Origin: an uncultured Oscillospiraceae bacterium
GTDB lineage: Bacteria > Bacillota > Clostridia > Oscillospirales > Ruminococcaceae
Assembly (NCBI GenBank): GCA_910587135.1
Contig: CAJULF010000018.1
Location: 1 to 52,612 of the forward strand
DNA: 52,612 nucleotides
Direction: 5' to 3'
The number at the start of each line of letters is the position of its first letter. The stretch's first letter is position 1. Positions 1 through 7,447 of this stretch are shown piece after piece. Under the pieces are notes generated by a model. That model was not told the origin of the DNA and made no database searches. It was given only the letters and a program-made list of their open reading frames with translations. Made by a program: the position numbers and the translations under genes.

Positions 1-275
1 TTTACAAAATATGCTGCTTGATTTTGGCAAGGTTTAATTGGGGGAACAATAGCAGGTCTGTTTTCTTAGTATGCGACGCTGAGTTTCGTTTTATTCTGTT
101 CACGAAGCAAGGCGCGGTCACGACCCTATTTTTCCTTGTCCTTTTTCGAGGGTGCAGGTTTAAAGTTTCATTTTCGTTTGTGCTTTATTTTGGGGGCTGT
201 ACCTAGGGGAGGGTTCAAGTCCACTTTCGTGTCGAAAATATCTGTGGATCGCGAATCCTGTTTTTAGCAAGATTT
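1..275. other. Left edge of window, no gene recognised
   Basis: I find no convincing coding region here. A 62-codon open frame on the plus strand has a T-rich, low-complexity translation and no ribosome binding site. A plus-strand terminator-like hairpin follows at 276-325, so something transcribed on the plus strand may end here, possibly an RNA or the tail of a gene outside the window. Confidence 0.4.
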
Positions 276-325
276 ATGCCCACAAATGGCTTTGTGCCGC
301 CGTTTGTGGGCATAATATCTTTTTT
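276..325 (+). terminator. Rho-independent terminator, plus strand
   Basis: An 11-bp perfect stem (ATGCCCACAAA at 276-286 with TTTGTGGGCAT at 303-313) is followed by a T run at 320-325 on the plus strand. The minus-strand tRNA-Leu also ends just before it, so the hairpin could serve both directions, but the T run favours plus. Confidence 0.6.
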
Positions 326-337
326 GTCAGTGTTTCA

Positions 338-424
338 TGGTGCGGGTGGTGGGATTTGAACCCACACGTCCTTGCGGACACTGGCACCTGAAGCCAGCTC
401 GTCTGCCAGTTCCAACACACCCGC
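338..424 (-). tRNA. tRNA-Leu (anticodon CAG), CCA encoded
   Basis: Read on the minus strand the gene begins GCGGGTG at 424 and closes with CACCCGC plus discriminator A at 341, giving a 7-bp acceptor stem. The anticodon stem pairs CTGGC with GCCAG around loop TTCAGGT, so the anticodon is CAG. A long variable arm (TGTCCGCAAGGACGT) is the class II feature of leucine tRNAs, and the T arm reads GTGGGTTCAAATCCCAC. CCA is encoded at 338-340. The nearest consensus promoter lies at 614-642, upstream of a truncated second tRNA-Leu, so the two may once have been co-transcribed. Confidence 0.95.
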
Positions 425-538
425 GTATATAGATTTCAGATTTTTTTACTCGGCTGAAATACCCGAGAAACCTTTGCGGATTATATATCAAAACAGACGT
501 TCCGTTTCTATCAAAATAAATCTCTTGTCGTGACATGT

Positions 539-578
539 CCTAAAGCTATCGCATCTGCCAATTCCATCACATCTGCGC
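539..578 (-). pseudogene. 5' fragment of a tRNA-Leu (TAG-type) gene
   Basis: The minus strand from 578 reads as the acceptor, D arm and anticodon arm of a class II leucine tRNA (GCGCAGATGTGATGGAATTG, then the TTTAGG anticodon loop) and then breaks off into unrelated sequence. The variable arm, T arm and 3' acceptor are missing, so it cannot fold into a tRNA. It keeps a perfect promoter immediately upstream. Confidence 0.75.
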
Positions 579-613
579 ATTAAAATTCAGCAACCTCTCA
601 CTGAACATATAAT

Positions 614-642
614 ATTATATCACAACACTTTTGTTTTGTCAA
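614..642 (-). promoter_or_regulatory. Promoter of the tRNA-Leu locus (copy 1)
   Basis: Minus strand: TTGACA at 637-642, 17-bp spacer, TATAAT at 614-619. This is a perfect sigma-A promoter, 36 bp upstream of the tRNA-Leu fragment. The same promoter block recurs at 1461-1489 and 2927-2955. Confidence 0.85.
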
Positions 643-728
643 GTACTTTTTTCAAAAAGCCGAACAAATTTTGGTTAACTACTAGCAAAACCGTTTATCT
701 GTTCATAAATAAGAACTCCAAAGAAAAA

Positions 729-1318
729 TCAATCTTTGTATAAATCTTTGCCAAATTGATATGCAACCGTCAGATGTTCGGTCTTGTCTATATGAGGTTT
801 ACTGTTCGTATCGCCGCATCCGCCGGCAAGCAGCATACCCTTATCATGGAATCCGATATAGTTGACTAATGTAAACTTGTAGTACGACACTGCCTGTTCA
901 AACGTCAAGAAGAAGTTATCAGCTGCAGTCATAAGCAGCGCGCAGTCCTTTTCGGGATACCGTTCATATCTGCCCAACGGCGGATTTCGATCCTCTTCGG
1001 CAATACAGTAGAGCCTTTCTATACTATAAAAGCCTTTATGCTAGACGATATAGTCCAGAAGTAAAGCGGGGAAGCAAACACAAGCAAGTCGGCAGCCATA
1101 ATTTTCGGAACTATTTCATTGAAGCTGTCCTTTTGAACGCACGGCTTTCCGTATCGGCATATGTTGCACCCAAGGCAACCTTTGACTTCGTTTTTGATAA
1201 GAGATATGACCTCAACCTCATGCCCCATTTCATTGGCTCCTTTGACGAACGCTTTCACAAGCTGATCGGTATTTCCGTTATGACGTCCGCCGCCTTGAAT
1301 AATCAATATTTTCTTCAT
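729..1318 (-). pseudogene. Flavodoxin-family NAD(P)H-dependent oxidoreductase, frameshifted
   Basis: The N-terminal half (MKKILIIQGGGRHNGNTDQL, with the flavin-binding GNT and the CLGCNICRYGKPC cysteine cluster) reads from 1318 with GGAG upstream. The C-terminal half (GRYERYPEKDCALLMTAADN to GKDLYKD) continues in another frame to 729. The break is exactly a 5-bp tandem duplication (CTATA CTATA at 1019-1028 on the plus strand); removing one unit restores a continuous protein of about 194 residues, the usual size of this family. A second, more decayed C-terminal copy lies at 2965-3213. The gene sits just downstream of a truncated tRNA-Leu and its terminator. Confidence 0.8.
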
Positions 1319-1330
1319 ACATAAACTCCG

Positions 1331-1359
1331 AAAAAACAAAAAGCCCCATAAAGGGACTT
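1331..1359 (-). terminator. Rho-independent terminator after truncated tRNA-Leu
   Basis: On the minus strand, stem AAGTCCC (1359-1353), loop TTTAT and GGGGCTT (1347-1341) is followed by TTTGTTTTTT. It lies between the tRNA-Leu fragment at 1382-1423 and the flavodoxin gene start, so it probably is the original tRNA terminator. Confidence 0.75.
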
Positions 1360-1381
1360 AAAATATATTCACTGTCGTGAC

Positions 1382-1423
1382 GCGACCCGAAGCCAGCTTG
1401 TCTGCCAGTTCCAACACACCTGC
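1382..1423 (-). pseudogene. 5' fragment of a second tRNA-Leu gene
   Basis: From 1423 the minus strand nearly repeats the first 40 nt of the intact tRNA-Leu(CAG) at 338-424 (GCAGGTGTGTTGGAACTGGC against GCGGGTGTGTTGGAACTGGC), then stops in the anticodon arm and joins TCACGACA. The same octamer follows the break in the fragment at 539-578, so both fragments ended at a similar junction. Confidence 0.75.
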
Positions 1424-1460
1424 ATATTAAAATTCAGCATTCTCCTACTGAACATATAAT

Positions 1461-1489
1461 GTTATACCACAACAACTTTGGTTTGTCAA
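1461..1489 (-). promoter_or_regulatory. Promoter of the tRNA-Leu locus (copy 2)
   Basis: Minus strand: TTGACA at 1484-1489, 17-bp spacer, TATAAC at 1461-1466. The surrounding ~65 bp is nearly identical to the block at 590-650. Confidence 0.8.
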
Positions 1490-1531
1490 GTACTTTTTTG
1501 AAAAACATTGAAAAATCGCGATGAACCCACT

Positions 1532-2467
1532 TTATAAAAGTCCGAATTGATCATCAACAAGAGATTTGACAACACGCTTGGTAATCTTATCATCAGTGGA
1601 AAGGGCACTGCAAAGCAACGGCGAATTAACATCATACAAACTATGATTTAACCAAACATTGTCCATATTATAATTAGCATAACAATAACTGCATCCATGA
1701 ACACAAGTATCATAAGACCCTATATCAATACTTTCTACACACCCACATTCGTCGCGCTGGTTTTTGTCCTTCTGAACAGTAATTCTTGACCCGATAAGAT
1801 GTTCAATCAATTCCTTATCAATGCAGCTATTGTGCTCGATGCCAAATTTATTAAGATCTATGTTTTCAGCACATGATGCAACAGAGAAATTGTATTTTCT
1901 TGAAATATTGGCAATTTGTTCCACGATGGCAAACATTTGTGTATTGCTTAATGCACTTAGTCCATTTGCAGCGCAACGCTTTGCGTTCTTTTTGTAAATA
2001 TCAATAAAGCTGACAACACATTTTGAAAACGAGCCGTTAAGATCTTTTGCAAGCTTCTCGAAATACTTCGCGTGATAATCAATGGAGTATTTATCCGAAA
2101 GCAAAATTGGATCATACCTCCAAACTATTTTATCCGCTCCAATTTTATCAGAAAGTTCAATAAATGTTTTTATAATCTCTTTTCCCTTATTGGGAACATC
2201 GGGTTCAACATCTGTGGCATACGGATTAATAGTAAATTGAAAATAATAATGATAGTCTGAAAGCTCATTTAGCCGATCAAGCATTGGTTTTGGATTTTTA
2301 GTCCAGAAAACAATGCAATCTACTACATCGGGAGAAATATTTACTTCGCTCACTTGATGAATATTCATTGGATTTCTGACATAAGCAAATCCAGCATTCA
2401 AGCGATTGAACAGCCAGTCTGAATAGAAAGCAGGAATATCGGTTCTTCGGCTTGCACTAATAATCAT
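1532..2467 (-). CDS. DUF1848 family protein, probable Fe-S protein
   Basis: A protein of about 311 residues that begins MIISASRRTDIPAFYSDW, the N-terminal signature I associate with DUF1848. The C-terminal third carries a cysteine cluster (CGC, then DTCVHGCSYCYANY) resembling an iron-sulfur or radical-SAM-like cluster site. The reaction is unknown. I place the start at ATG 2467 because AAGGAG lies 8 nt upstream; an in-frame GTG 9 nt earlier would overlap that site. The stop codon of a frameshifted upstream gene (2473-2849) falls inside this ribosome binding region, so the two formed one operon. The gene is intact although almost everything around it is decayed. Codon use is more AT-rich than in the rest of the window, which suggests acquisition. 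Confidence 0.8.
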   Translation of the reverse strand: MIISASRRTDIPAFYSDWLFNRLNAGFAYVRNPMNIHQVSEVNISPDVVDCIVFWTKNPKPMLDRLNELSDYHYYFQFTINPYATDVEPDVPNKGKEIIKTFIELSDKIGADKIVWRYDPILLSDKYSIDYHAKYFEKLAKDLNGSFSKCVVSFIDIYKKNAKRCAANGLSALSNTQMFAIVEQIANISRKYNFSVASCAENIDLNKFGIEHNSCIDKELIEHLIGSRITVQKDKNQRDECGCVESIDIGSYDTCVHGCSYCYANYNMDNVWLNHSLYDVNSPLLCSALSTDDKITKRVVKSLVDDQFGLL

Positions 2468-2472
2468 AAAAG

Positions 2473-2849
2473 TCACTCCTTATACATGAGCATTTGTGCC
2501 CTTGCGCATGAATTAAACGGATCATATATCTCAAATCCATCTATATCAAAAAGGACTTCATTATCGGGATACTCTTAACTGTAATCGAAATGGGTTGTCG
2601 ATGACAATTATTAAAATGCATTTTAAGATGTTGAGTTGTTCTAAATTTGCGGCGAAAAATATCAAAACAATCACGTCCGCCACCTTTGGAACAACAAAGA
2701 TTTATATCGTTAATACTAACAAAAGTGTTTTTGCACCTTTTATTGATATAATCTACCAATTCATCAATAAAACCAATTTCTTGTAAATCACCTGAACGTT
2801 TATGAAAATCAGAGAAAAATATTGCAGAATAATAAGATTTGGTGTCCAC
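2473..2849 (-). pseudogene. Unknown small gene upstream of DUF1848, one frameshift
   Basis: The open frame from GTG 2849 gives 102 residues and ends abruptly. After position ~2577, in the next frame, the sequence continues as a plausible C-terminus (EYPDNEVLFDIDGFEIYDPF ... MLMYKE) ending with TGA at 2473-2475. Adding one A to the TTAAGAG at 2572-2579 restores a single protein of about 125 residues. The restored stop lies within the DUF1848 ribosome binding site, which supports the restored frame. The start is uncertain: no ribosome binding site precedes the GTG, and two stops lie just before it, so the 5' end may have been replaced by the promoter repeat at 2893-2960. I do not recognise the family. 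A sequencing error could also explain the shift. Confidence 0.6.
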
Positions 2850-2926
2850 TTTTGATAAATAATTTTATCAATTACATAGGGGCATTTCCATAAAATAATC
2901 CAACATTCTCTCATTGAACATATAAT

Positions 2927-2955
2927 ATTATGTCACAATGCTCTTGATTTGTCAA
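2927..2955 (-). promoter_or_regulatory. Third copy of the tRNA-Leu promoter block
   Basis: Minus strand: TTGACA at 2950-2955, 17-bp spacer, CATAAT at 2927-2932, within a ~65-bp stretch repeated from 600-650 and 1441-1495. No tRNA sequence follows; downstream is the gene at 2473-2849. Confidence 0.65.
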
Positions 2956-2964
2956 TTACCTTTT

Positions 2965-3213
2965 TCAAAAAATAGTGCATTTCTTTGTTTCCGATTCAAA
3001 TGCAGCATACAGATGCTCGGTCTTGTCAATATGAGGTTTGCCATTCATATCTCCGCAGCCGCCTGCCAACAGCATACCCTTGTCGTGAAATTCAATGCAG
3101 TTGATTAAAGTGAACTTGTAATATTCCATGGATTGCTATAAAGTCCAAAAGAAATTGTTTGCCGCAGTCATAAGCAATGAGCAGTCCTTTTCGGGATACC
3201 TTTCATATCGACC
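2965..3213 (-). pseudogene. C-terminal fragment of a flavodoxin-family oxidoreductase
   Basis: Minus strand translation from 3213 is FGRYERYPEKDCSLLMTAAN NFFWTL-stop-QSMEYYKFTLIN and so on, closely similar to the C-terminal half of the gene at 729-1318. A TAG replaces the expected Glu codon and the N-terminal half is missing. It lies between the third promoter copy and the M20 pseudogene, so it marks a rearranged duplicate of the first locus. Confidence 0.75.
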
Positions 3214-3217
3214 AAAC

Positions 3218-4386
3218 TTACATAACACCACTTTTTACGAGAATAAGTTCTAAAAACCGGTTTTCCTCCGACCGGCGCATAGCCATATAAGCATAAACAG
3301 CACATACTGTGGACAAAGCCTTTTCGTCAAAGCCTACCATAGGGTGATGCTGGGGATAGCAGAATCCGTCTTCCGGATGCCCTGCCGCAAGCGCAAGCAT
3401 GACCGGCGGGACTTGCATGCTTATAAAGGCAAAATCCTCTGAACCGGAAGTCCCGGAGACTCCCATTGCTGCCGCCGGCAAGGCTTTTTCCTTTCCCAGC
3501 AGCTCTGTGGCATATCCTTCCGCGTATTCGGACAACGCTTTGTCATTAAATAAAGAGGGACAGTCCCCGTCAAGATGGTTTTTTGCAGTACGGCGGAAGC
3601 CGACGCGATCCCCAACGATATCTCCTCTATCCGCTTTATAAAAAAGCGGCGCACATCGTCTTCAAAGGTATGTATACTGCCTTTCAGCTGCGCCGTATCT
3701 GGGATAACATTAGCCGCATTGCACGCCCGACAGAGCCTAAGGTGATAACCACTTTTTCCCATAGCAAGCTCTCTTGCGGAAATTTCCTGTAATCCCGTAA
3801 TAATGCCGTTGTTTGGCATAGAACCGTGGCAGCCCTTGCCTTGAATGTCAATGGTAAAATAATCCGCTCCCGGAGCGCTTATCCCGGGAACAGATACTAC
3901 CACTGTGCCCGTTTCAAGGGGAAAGGTCAATACAACGTGTATCATCAGGGGGGTGTCAACATGAGGGTTTTCAAAAGGTCACGCTCTTATCATGTCCTCC
4001 GAGCCCTCAAACAGTTCCTCTGCCGGTTGGAACATCAGCCTGACCGTTCCGTTGATTTCATTTTCATATTCATATAGCAGACAGGCAGCCCCTAACAGCA
4101 TAGCGGTGTGCATATCGTGACTGCAGGCATGCATATTGCCGTTTTGCGATGAAAGTGTTTCTTCGGATTCCTCAGTAACAGGCAGCCCGCCCATATCCGC
4201 ACAGTGAATGAAAGTCTTTCCTGACCTTTTTCCGCCTATAACAGCAGTGATACCTGCCCTGGAGCAGTTATCCCACTTTACTCCCTCCATATCAAACTCG
4301 CTGCGCACAAATTCAAGAATAATTGGCACTTTTCGGGTAAATTTTGTGTGCGTAAATGCCTGTCCGTCTCCTGTTCTCGTCATCAA
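3218..4386 (-). pseudogene. M20-family amidohydrolase, multiply disrupted
   Basis: Pieces of an N-acyl-amino-acid amidohydrolase run in order on the minus strand: GGKRSGKTFIHCADMGGLPV and NMHACSHDMHTAMLLGAA near the start, GADYFTIDIQGKGCHGSMPN in the middle, and GSEDFAFIS with PQHHPMVGFDEKAL near the end. These are the metal-binding and dimerisation landmarks of the family. A TGA at 3979-3981 stops the first piece but the frame continues unchanged afterwards; a frameshift near 3565 moves the last third to another frame. The first ~15 residues are also lost behind two stops near 4390. The family's HACGHD motif is HACSHD here. Confidence 0.85.
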
Positions 4387-4461
4387 GGGTATTTTTTGTC
4401 CATTTACGATGTTTATAATTAAATTTGATATTCAAATTTAATGAAACGTGGGGCTTTTATT

Positions 4462-4737
4462 ATGCACGAGGAAAAAATCACAAGAACGGAGTTTGAAGCC
4501 GTAAGACCCGATTACAACTCCGAAATTTCGGCGGTAATACGCGGCAACGACACTCCGAAAGTAATGTAAAAGCAAACTTGAGGATTACCACGAAAACGAC
4601 ATCGCGGAGGTTATCCCACAGCTTTCGGACGGTGAATGCAAGAAACTCTTTCGGGTATGTTCGGCAGAAATTCTGTCGGCTGTTTTTGAGCATCTTGAGG
4701 AAGCGCAGGCGGGCGCGTATCTCGCCGAAATGGATTT
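4462..4737 (+). pseudogene. Truncated MgtE-type magnesium transporter, N-terminal domain
   Basis: ATG 4462 opens MHEEKITRTEFEAVRPDY and reaches TAA at about 4567. Skipping one T there continues as KLEDYHENDIAEVIPQLSDG, then FEHLEEAQAGAYLAEMDL, which matches the intracellular N domain of MgtE. The gene then ends exactly at an M1 element beginning at 4738. The CBS and membrane domains are absent, so it is both frameshifted and truncated. Confidence 0.75.
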
Positions 4738-4905
4738 AAGGCAACATCGCACAAAGCTTATGCGCAGATTGCGCCGCCAGATTTTTCGTCAGATTGTACA
4801 AGCTCGACGTCGGCGGGCTGACGCCTGCCAAGGAGAACTTATGAAAGATGACAAAAAATATGCAAGCAAGGTGCATACAAAGCGCGGGCTTTGTACGGTG
4901 TTGCC
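4738..4905. mobile_element. M1 MITE-like element (full copy)
   Basis: This 168-bp element has terminal inverted repeats (AAGGCAACATCGCACAAAGC at the left; GCTTTGTACGGTGTTGCC at the right) and interrupts the mgtE remnant. The interior closely matches the copy at 7228-7391. No transposase is present. Internally deleted or interrupted copies lie at 25515-25720, 30086-30122 and 44376-44634. Confidence 0.75.
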
Positions 4906-4966
4906 ATATTAATGTTTTCCAATTCGCATGATGAAAAGCTCCACAGCCGCCTTATTGCTGCGGATT

Positions 4967-5010
4967 CAGCCTGTATATAAAGGTTGACCTAAAGTTGAAT
5001 AATTTTAATA
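4967..5010 (+). repeat. Solo end of R195 element
   Basis: The stretch CAGCCTGTATATAAAGGTTG followed by ACCTAAAG is the terminal segment of the R195 family without the hairpin core. It is a remnant or solo end. Confidence 0.6.
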
Positions 5011-5096
5011 ATCTGCCAAATTTATTGCCAAAACAATCGCCGGCATAATGCACAACAAAACAGATAAAATATTGTGTAAAACAGTGAATTTCGCTA

Positions 5097-5125
5097 TTGC
5101 ATTTTCGACAGCATTATTGTATAAT
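5097..5125 (+). promoter_or_regulatory. Promoter of the GH26 gene
   Basis: TTGCAT at 5097-5102, 17-bp spacer, TATAAT at 5120-5125, giving a transcript start about 30 bp before ATG 5163. Confidence 0.75.
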
Positions 5126-5162
5126 GAATAGGACTTTACGGATTTGGCAAAGTGAGGAACGT

Positions 5163-6272
5163 ATGGAATACAAAACCGATTTTGCGGCACTGGAAAAGGC
5201 TTTAAACCACCCTGCCGACCCTGACAGGCTTGTCACCGAAAACCCTTCGCCCAACACGCGGCGGCTTTTTGAATTTCTAAAGGAATGCCGCGGAAAAAAA
5301 TACATTTCCGGACAGCAATATCTTTTTAAAAATGAACTTGAAGATATTGTGTATTACAGAGCCTGCGGGAAGCTTCCTGCTATCCGCGGTTACGATTTTA
5401 TGGGTATAAGCGGTCTTGGTGGGGGCTACGACCAAATCAGCCGCGCGCTGGAATGGGGCAGGGACTGCGGCGGGATACTCACCATGTGCTGGCATTGGTA
5501 TGCCCCCGATGACATGGAAAATATTCACAATAAAAGCTCATTTTACTACAAGGATACGGAATATCCGAACAAAACGAGTTTTGATATTATCCGCGCCGTA
5601 ACCGACGGCACTCCCGAAAATGATTTTATAATACGCGAGATAGATCTGGTAGCCGAGGCAATGAAGGTGTTTGAACGCGAGGACGTTCCCGTGCTGTGGA
5701 GACCGCTTCACGAGGCTAACGGCGGTTGGTTTTGGTGGGGCTGCCGAAATGAGCAGTGCACATCCGCATATAAAAAGTTGTGGTATACAATTTTTGACAG
5801 ATTCATGAATTTCCATAAACTTACTAATGTAATTTGGGTTTGGAATGGACAGAATATAAACACGGCGGTAAATCCGAACACCTTTGATGTTGTCGGGGAG
5901 GATATTTACCCCGAGATCCCGACTCACGCATCTCAGATCGATAAATTCCGTGAGGTCACAGGCTATACTTCGGGGAAGTTAGCGGCGCTGAGCGAATGCG
6001 GAAGCATTCCCGACCCCGACGAAATGGCGCGGGACGGCGCGGAGTGGCTCTGGTGGCTGCCTTGGTGGGGTCACTTCGTATATGAAACGGGAGAACGCGG
6101 AAAGCCGTTGCTTGACGACATGGACTATCCCAAGCCGAATCCGACATATATGAACGAGGAATTTTTACGCCGCGTTTTCAGCGATGAGCGTGTAGTGACG
6201 CTTGAAGATATACCATGGCGGGATAAGAGTATGCCGCTCCCGTCGGCGCTCAGAAAAAATATGGCACTATAA
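5163..6272 (+). CDS. GH26 family beta-mannanase-like glycoside hydrolase, intracellular
   Basis: A 369-residue single-domain protein. Family GH26 enzymes cleave beta-1,4-mannosidic bonds with two glutamates; here the acid/base is in RPLHEANGGWFWWG (Glu184) and the nucleophile in ALSECGS (Glu278). There is no signal peptide, carbohydrate-binding module or dockerin, so it probably works on imported manno-oligosaccharides in the cytoplasm rather than on polymer. I chose ATG 5163 over the longer open frame because GAGGAA lies just upstream and the promoter's start site lies inside the longer frame. The gene has its own promoter and is followed by a lipoprotein gene 85 bp away. Exact specificity (mannanase or exo-mannobiohydrolase) cannot be told from sequence. 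Confidence 0.88.
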   Translation: MEYKTDFAALEKALNHPADPDRLVTENPSPNTRRLFEFLKECRGKKYISGQQYLFKNELEDIVYYRACGKLPAIRGYDFMGISGLGGGYDQISRALEWGRDCGGILTMCWHWYAPDDMENIHNKSSFYYKDTEYPNKTSFDIIRAVTDGTPENDFIIREIDLVAEAMKVFEREDVPVLWRPLHEANGGWFWWGCRNEQCTSAYKKLWYTIFDRFMNFHKLTNVIWVWNGQNINTAVNPNTFDVVGEDIYPEIPTHASQIDKFREVTGYTSGKLAALSECGSIPDPDEMARDGAEWLWWLPWWGHFVYETGERGKPLLDDMDYPKPNPTYMNEEFLRRVFSDERVVTLEDIPWRDKSMPLPSALRKNMAL

Positions 6273-6357
6273 TCTGATAATGGCAAACACTGCTAACGCA
6301 GTTAAAATAAAATGAAAAAGGCTCACCAGAGCCGCAAAGAGGAAAGGAAGCATACTT

Positions 6358-6999
6358 ATGAGAAAATTTATTACAACAGTAATCGCTTTGACAATGCTGA
6401 CCGCAGGAATCAGCGGCTGCACAAACAATGACAATTCGGGAAGCTCCGGCAGCTCCGACGTATCCGACAGCTCGGATAACTCCGATGTTTCGGACAGCAG
6501 CACACCCGATAATTCCGACAGCTCCGATACGAGCGGTACTCCCGACGCTCCGGGAAGCACCTCGGACAGCACGTCAAACGGCACTTCGGATGGAGGCGAA
6601 AATCTCCCCGACCCCAACGGCAGAGCAGCGAAATTAGGCGCTGCAGCAATGGAAGCTGTTGAATGGCCTGCTATGATGGACGTTACCGATCAGGAGATGG
6701 CAACCATGTTCTTCAATATTGATCTGAACATGTGCGAGGATTATTATTTCTCAAATCAGTTGATCAGCGCACAGCTTAACGAAATCCTGGTTGCCAAGCC
6801 CACTGCGGGAAACGAAGATGCGCTTAAAGACGCTTTTGACGCGCATTTTGAGTATATCCAGACCGATGCGGCGTTATATCCCGACCAGGAGGCATCTGCT
6901 GCAGGTGCGGTAAGCGGAACCACGGAGGACGGATATCTTTATATAATTGTTCATGAGAACGGTGCTGACGCGGCAGCAGCAATGCTTGCAGCGGAATAA
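6358..6999 (+). CDS. DUF4358-type lipoprotein with Ser/Asp-rich linker
   Basis: 213 residues: a lipoprotein signal peptide with lipobox LTAGISGC (Cys21), a low-complexity Ser/Asp/Pro linker to about residue 80, then a globular domain (GRAAKLGAAAMEAVEWPAMM ... NQLISAQLNEILVAKP ... AALYPDQEASAA) that I assign to DUF4358. The protein should be anchored on the outer face of the membrane; its function is unknown. AGGAAAGGAAG precedes ATG 6358. A strong terminator follows. The linker is built from repeated SD/SG/TP units at DNA level and is likely variable between strains. Confidence 0.75.
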   Translation: MRKFITTVIALTMLTAGISGCTNNDNSGSSGSSDVSDSSDNSDVSDSSTPDNSDSSDTSGTPDAPGSTSDSTSNGTSDGGENLPDPNGRAAKLGAAAMEAVEWPAMMDVTDQEMATMFFNIDLNMCEDYYFSNQLISAQLNEILVAKPTAGNEDALKDAFDAHFEYIQTDAALYPDQEASAAGAVSGTTEDGYLYIIVHENGADAAAAMLAAE

Positions 7000-7006
7000 C
7001 AAACAC

Positions 7007-7038
7007 AAGCCGCGGCTAAATGCCGCGGCTTCTTGTTT
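7007..7038 (+). terminator. Terminator of the DUF4358 gene
   Basis: Perfect 10-bp stem AAGCCGCGGC / GCCGCGGCTT with a TAAAT loop, followed by CTTGTTTATT. Confidence 0.85.
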
Positions 7039-7044
7039 ATTGCG

Positions 7045-7225
7045 AGAACCTGTCCGCATAGCAGCTCAGTGCTTTTCATGCGAAAGTTTTCCCGTTTGTC
7101 TTCAATGATTTTCTTGACAGGTTTACTGCGTCGAGCAGTACATACGGTACTCTGTTAAAAATCGCCTTGAAATTCGGAAATTCTGCTTTGCAGTCAAAGC
7201 ATTTCGGGCTATGCGGACAGGTTCT
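7045..7225. mobile_element. M2 MITE-like element
   Basis: The 181-bp segment is bounded by perfect 17-bp inverted repeats, AGAACCTGTCCGCATAG at 7045-7061 and its complement at 7209-7225. It has no usable coding frame. It directly abuts the M1 copy at 7228, so two different MITE-like elements are stacked between the lipoprotein terminator and the van-like operon. Confidence 0.7.
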
Positions 7226-7227
7226 TA

Positions 7228-7391
7228 AAGCAACACCGCACAAAGATTGTGTGCAGATTGCGCTGTCAGATTTTTCGTTAGGTTTTGCATGCCCGATGAC
7301 GGAGGGCTGACTTCTGCCAGGGAGAACTTGCGCAAGATGACTGAAAATATGCAAGAAAGATATGTGCAAAGGCTTTGTGCGGTGTTGCCCT
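7228..7391. mobile_element. M1 MITE-like element (full copy)
   Basis: 164 bp with inverted ends AAGCAACACCGCACAAAG (7228-7245) and CTTTGTGCGGTGTTGCCCT (7373-7391); the interior matches the 4738-4905 copy. It lies just downstream of the vanT-like gene's stop. Confidence 0.75.
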
Positions 7392-7447
7392 AATAAGAAC
7401 CAACAGCTATGCTCATGCCTCGACTATATAATATTTTGAATGTTTTA

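Noticed and set aside
18..206. Small coding gene at the left edge
   Set aside because: Low-complexity hydrophobic translation, no ribosome site and no recognisable motif.
6410..6649. Alternative frames over the Ser/Asp linker of the DUF4358 lipoprotein
   Set aside because: They arise from repetitive codons in the linker; the lipobox frame has the signal peptide, ribosome site and terminator.
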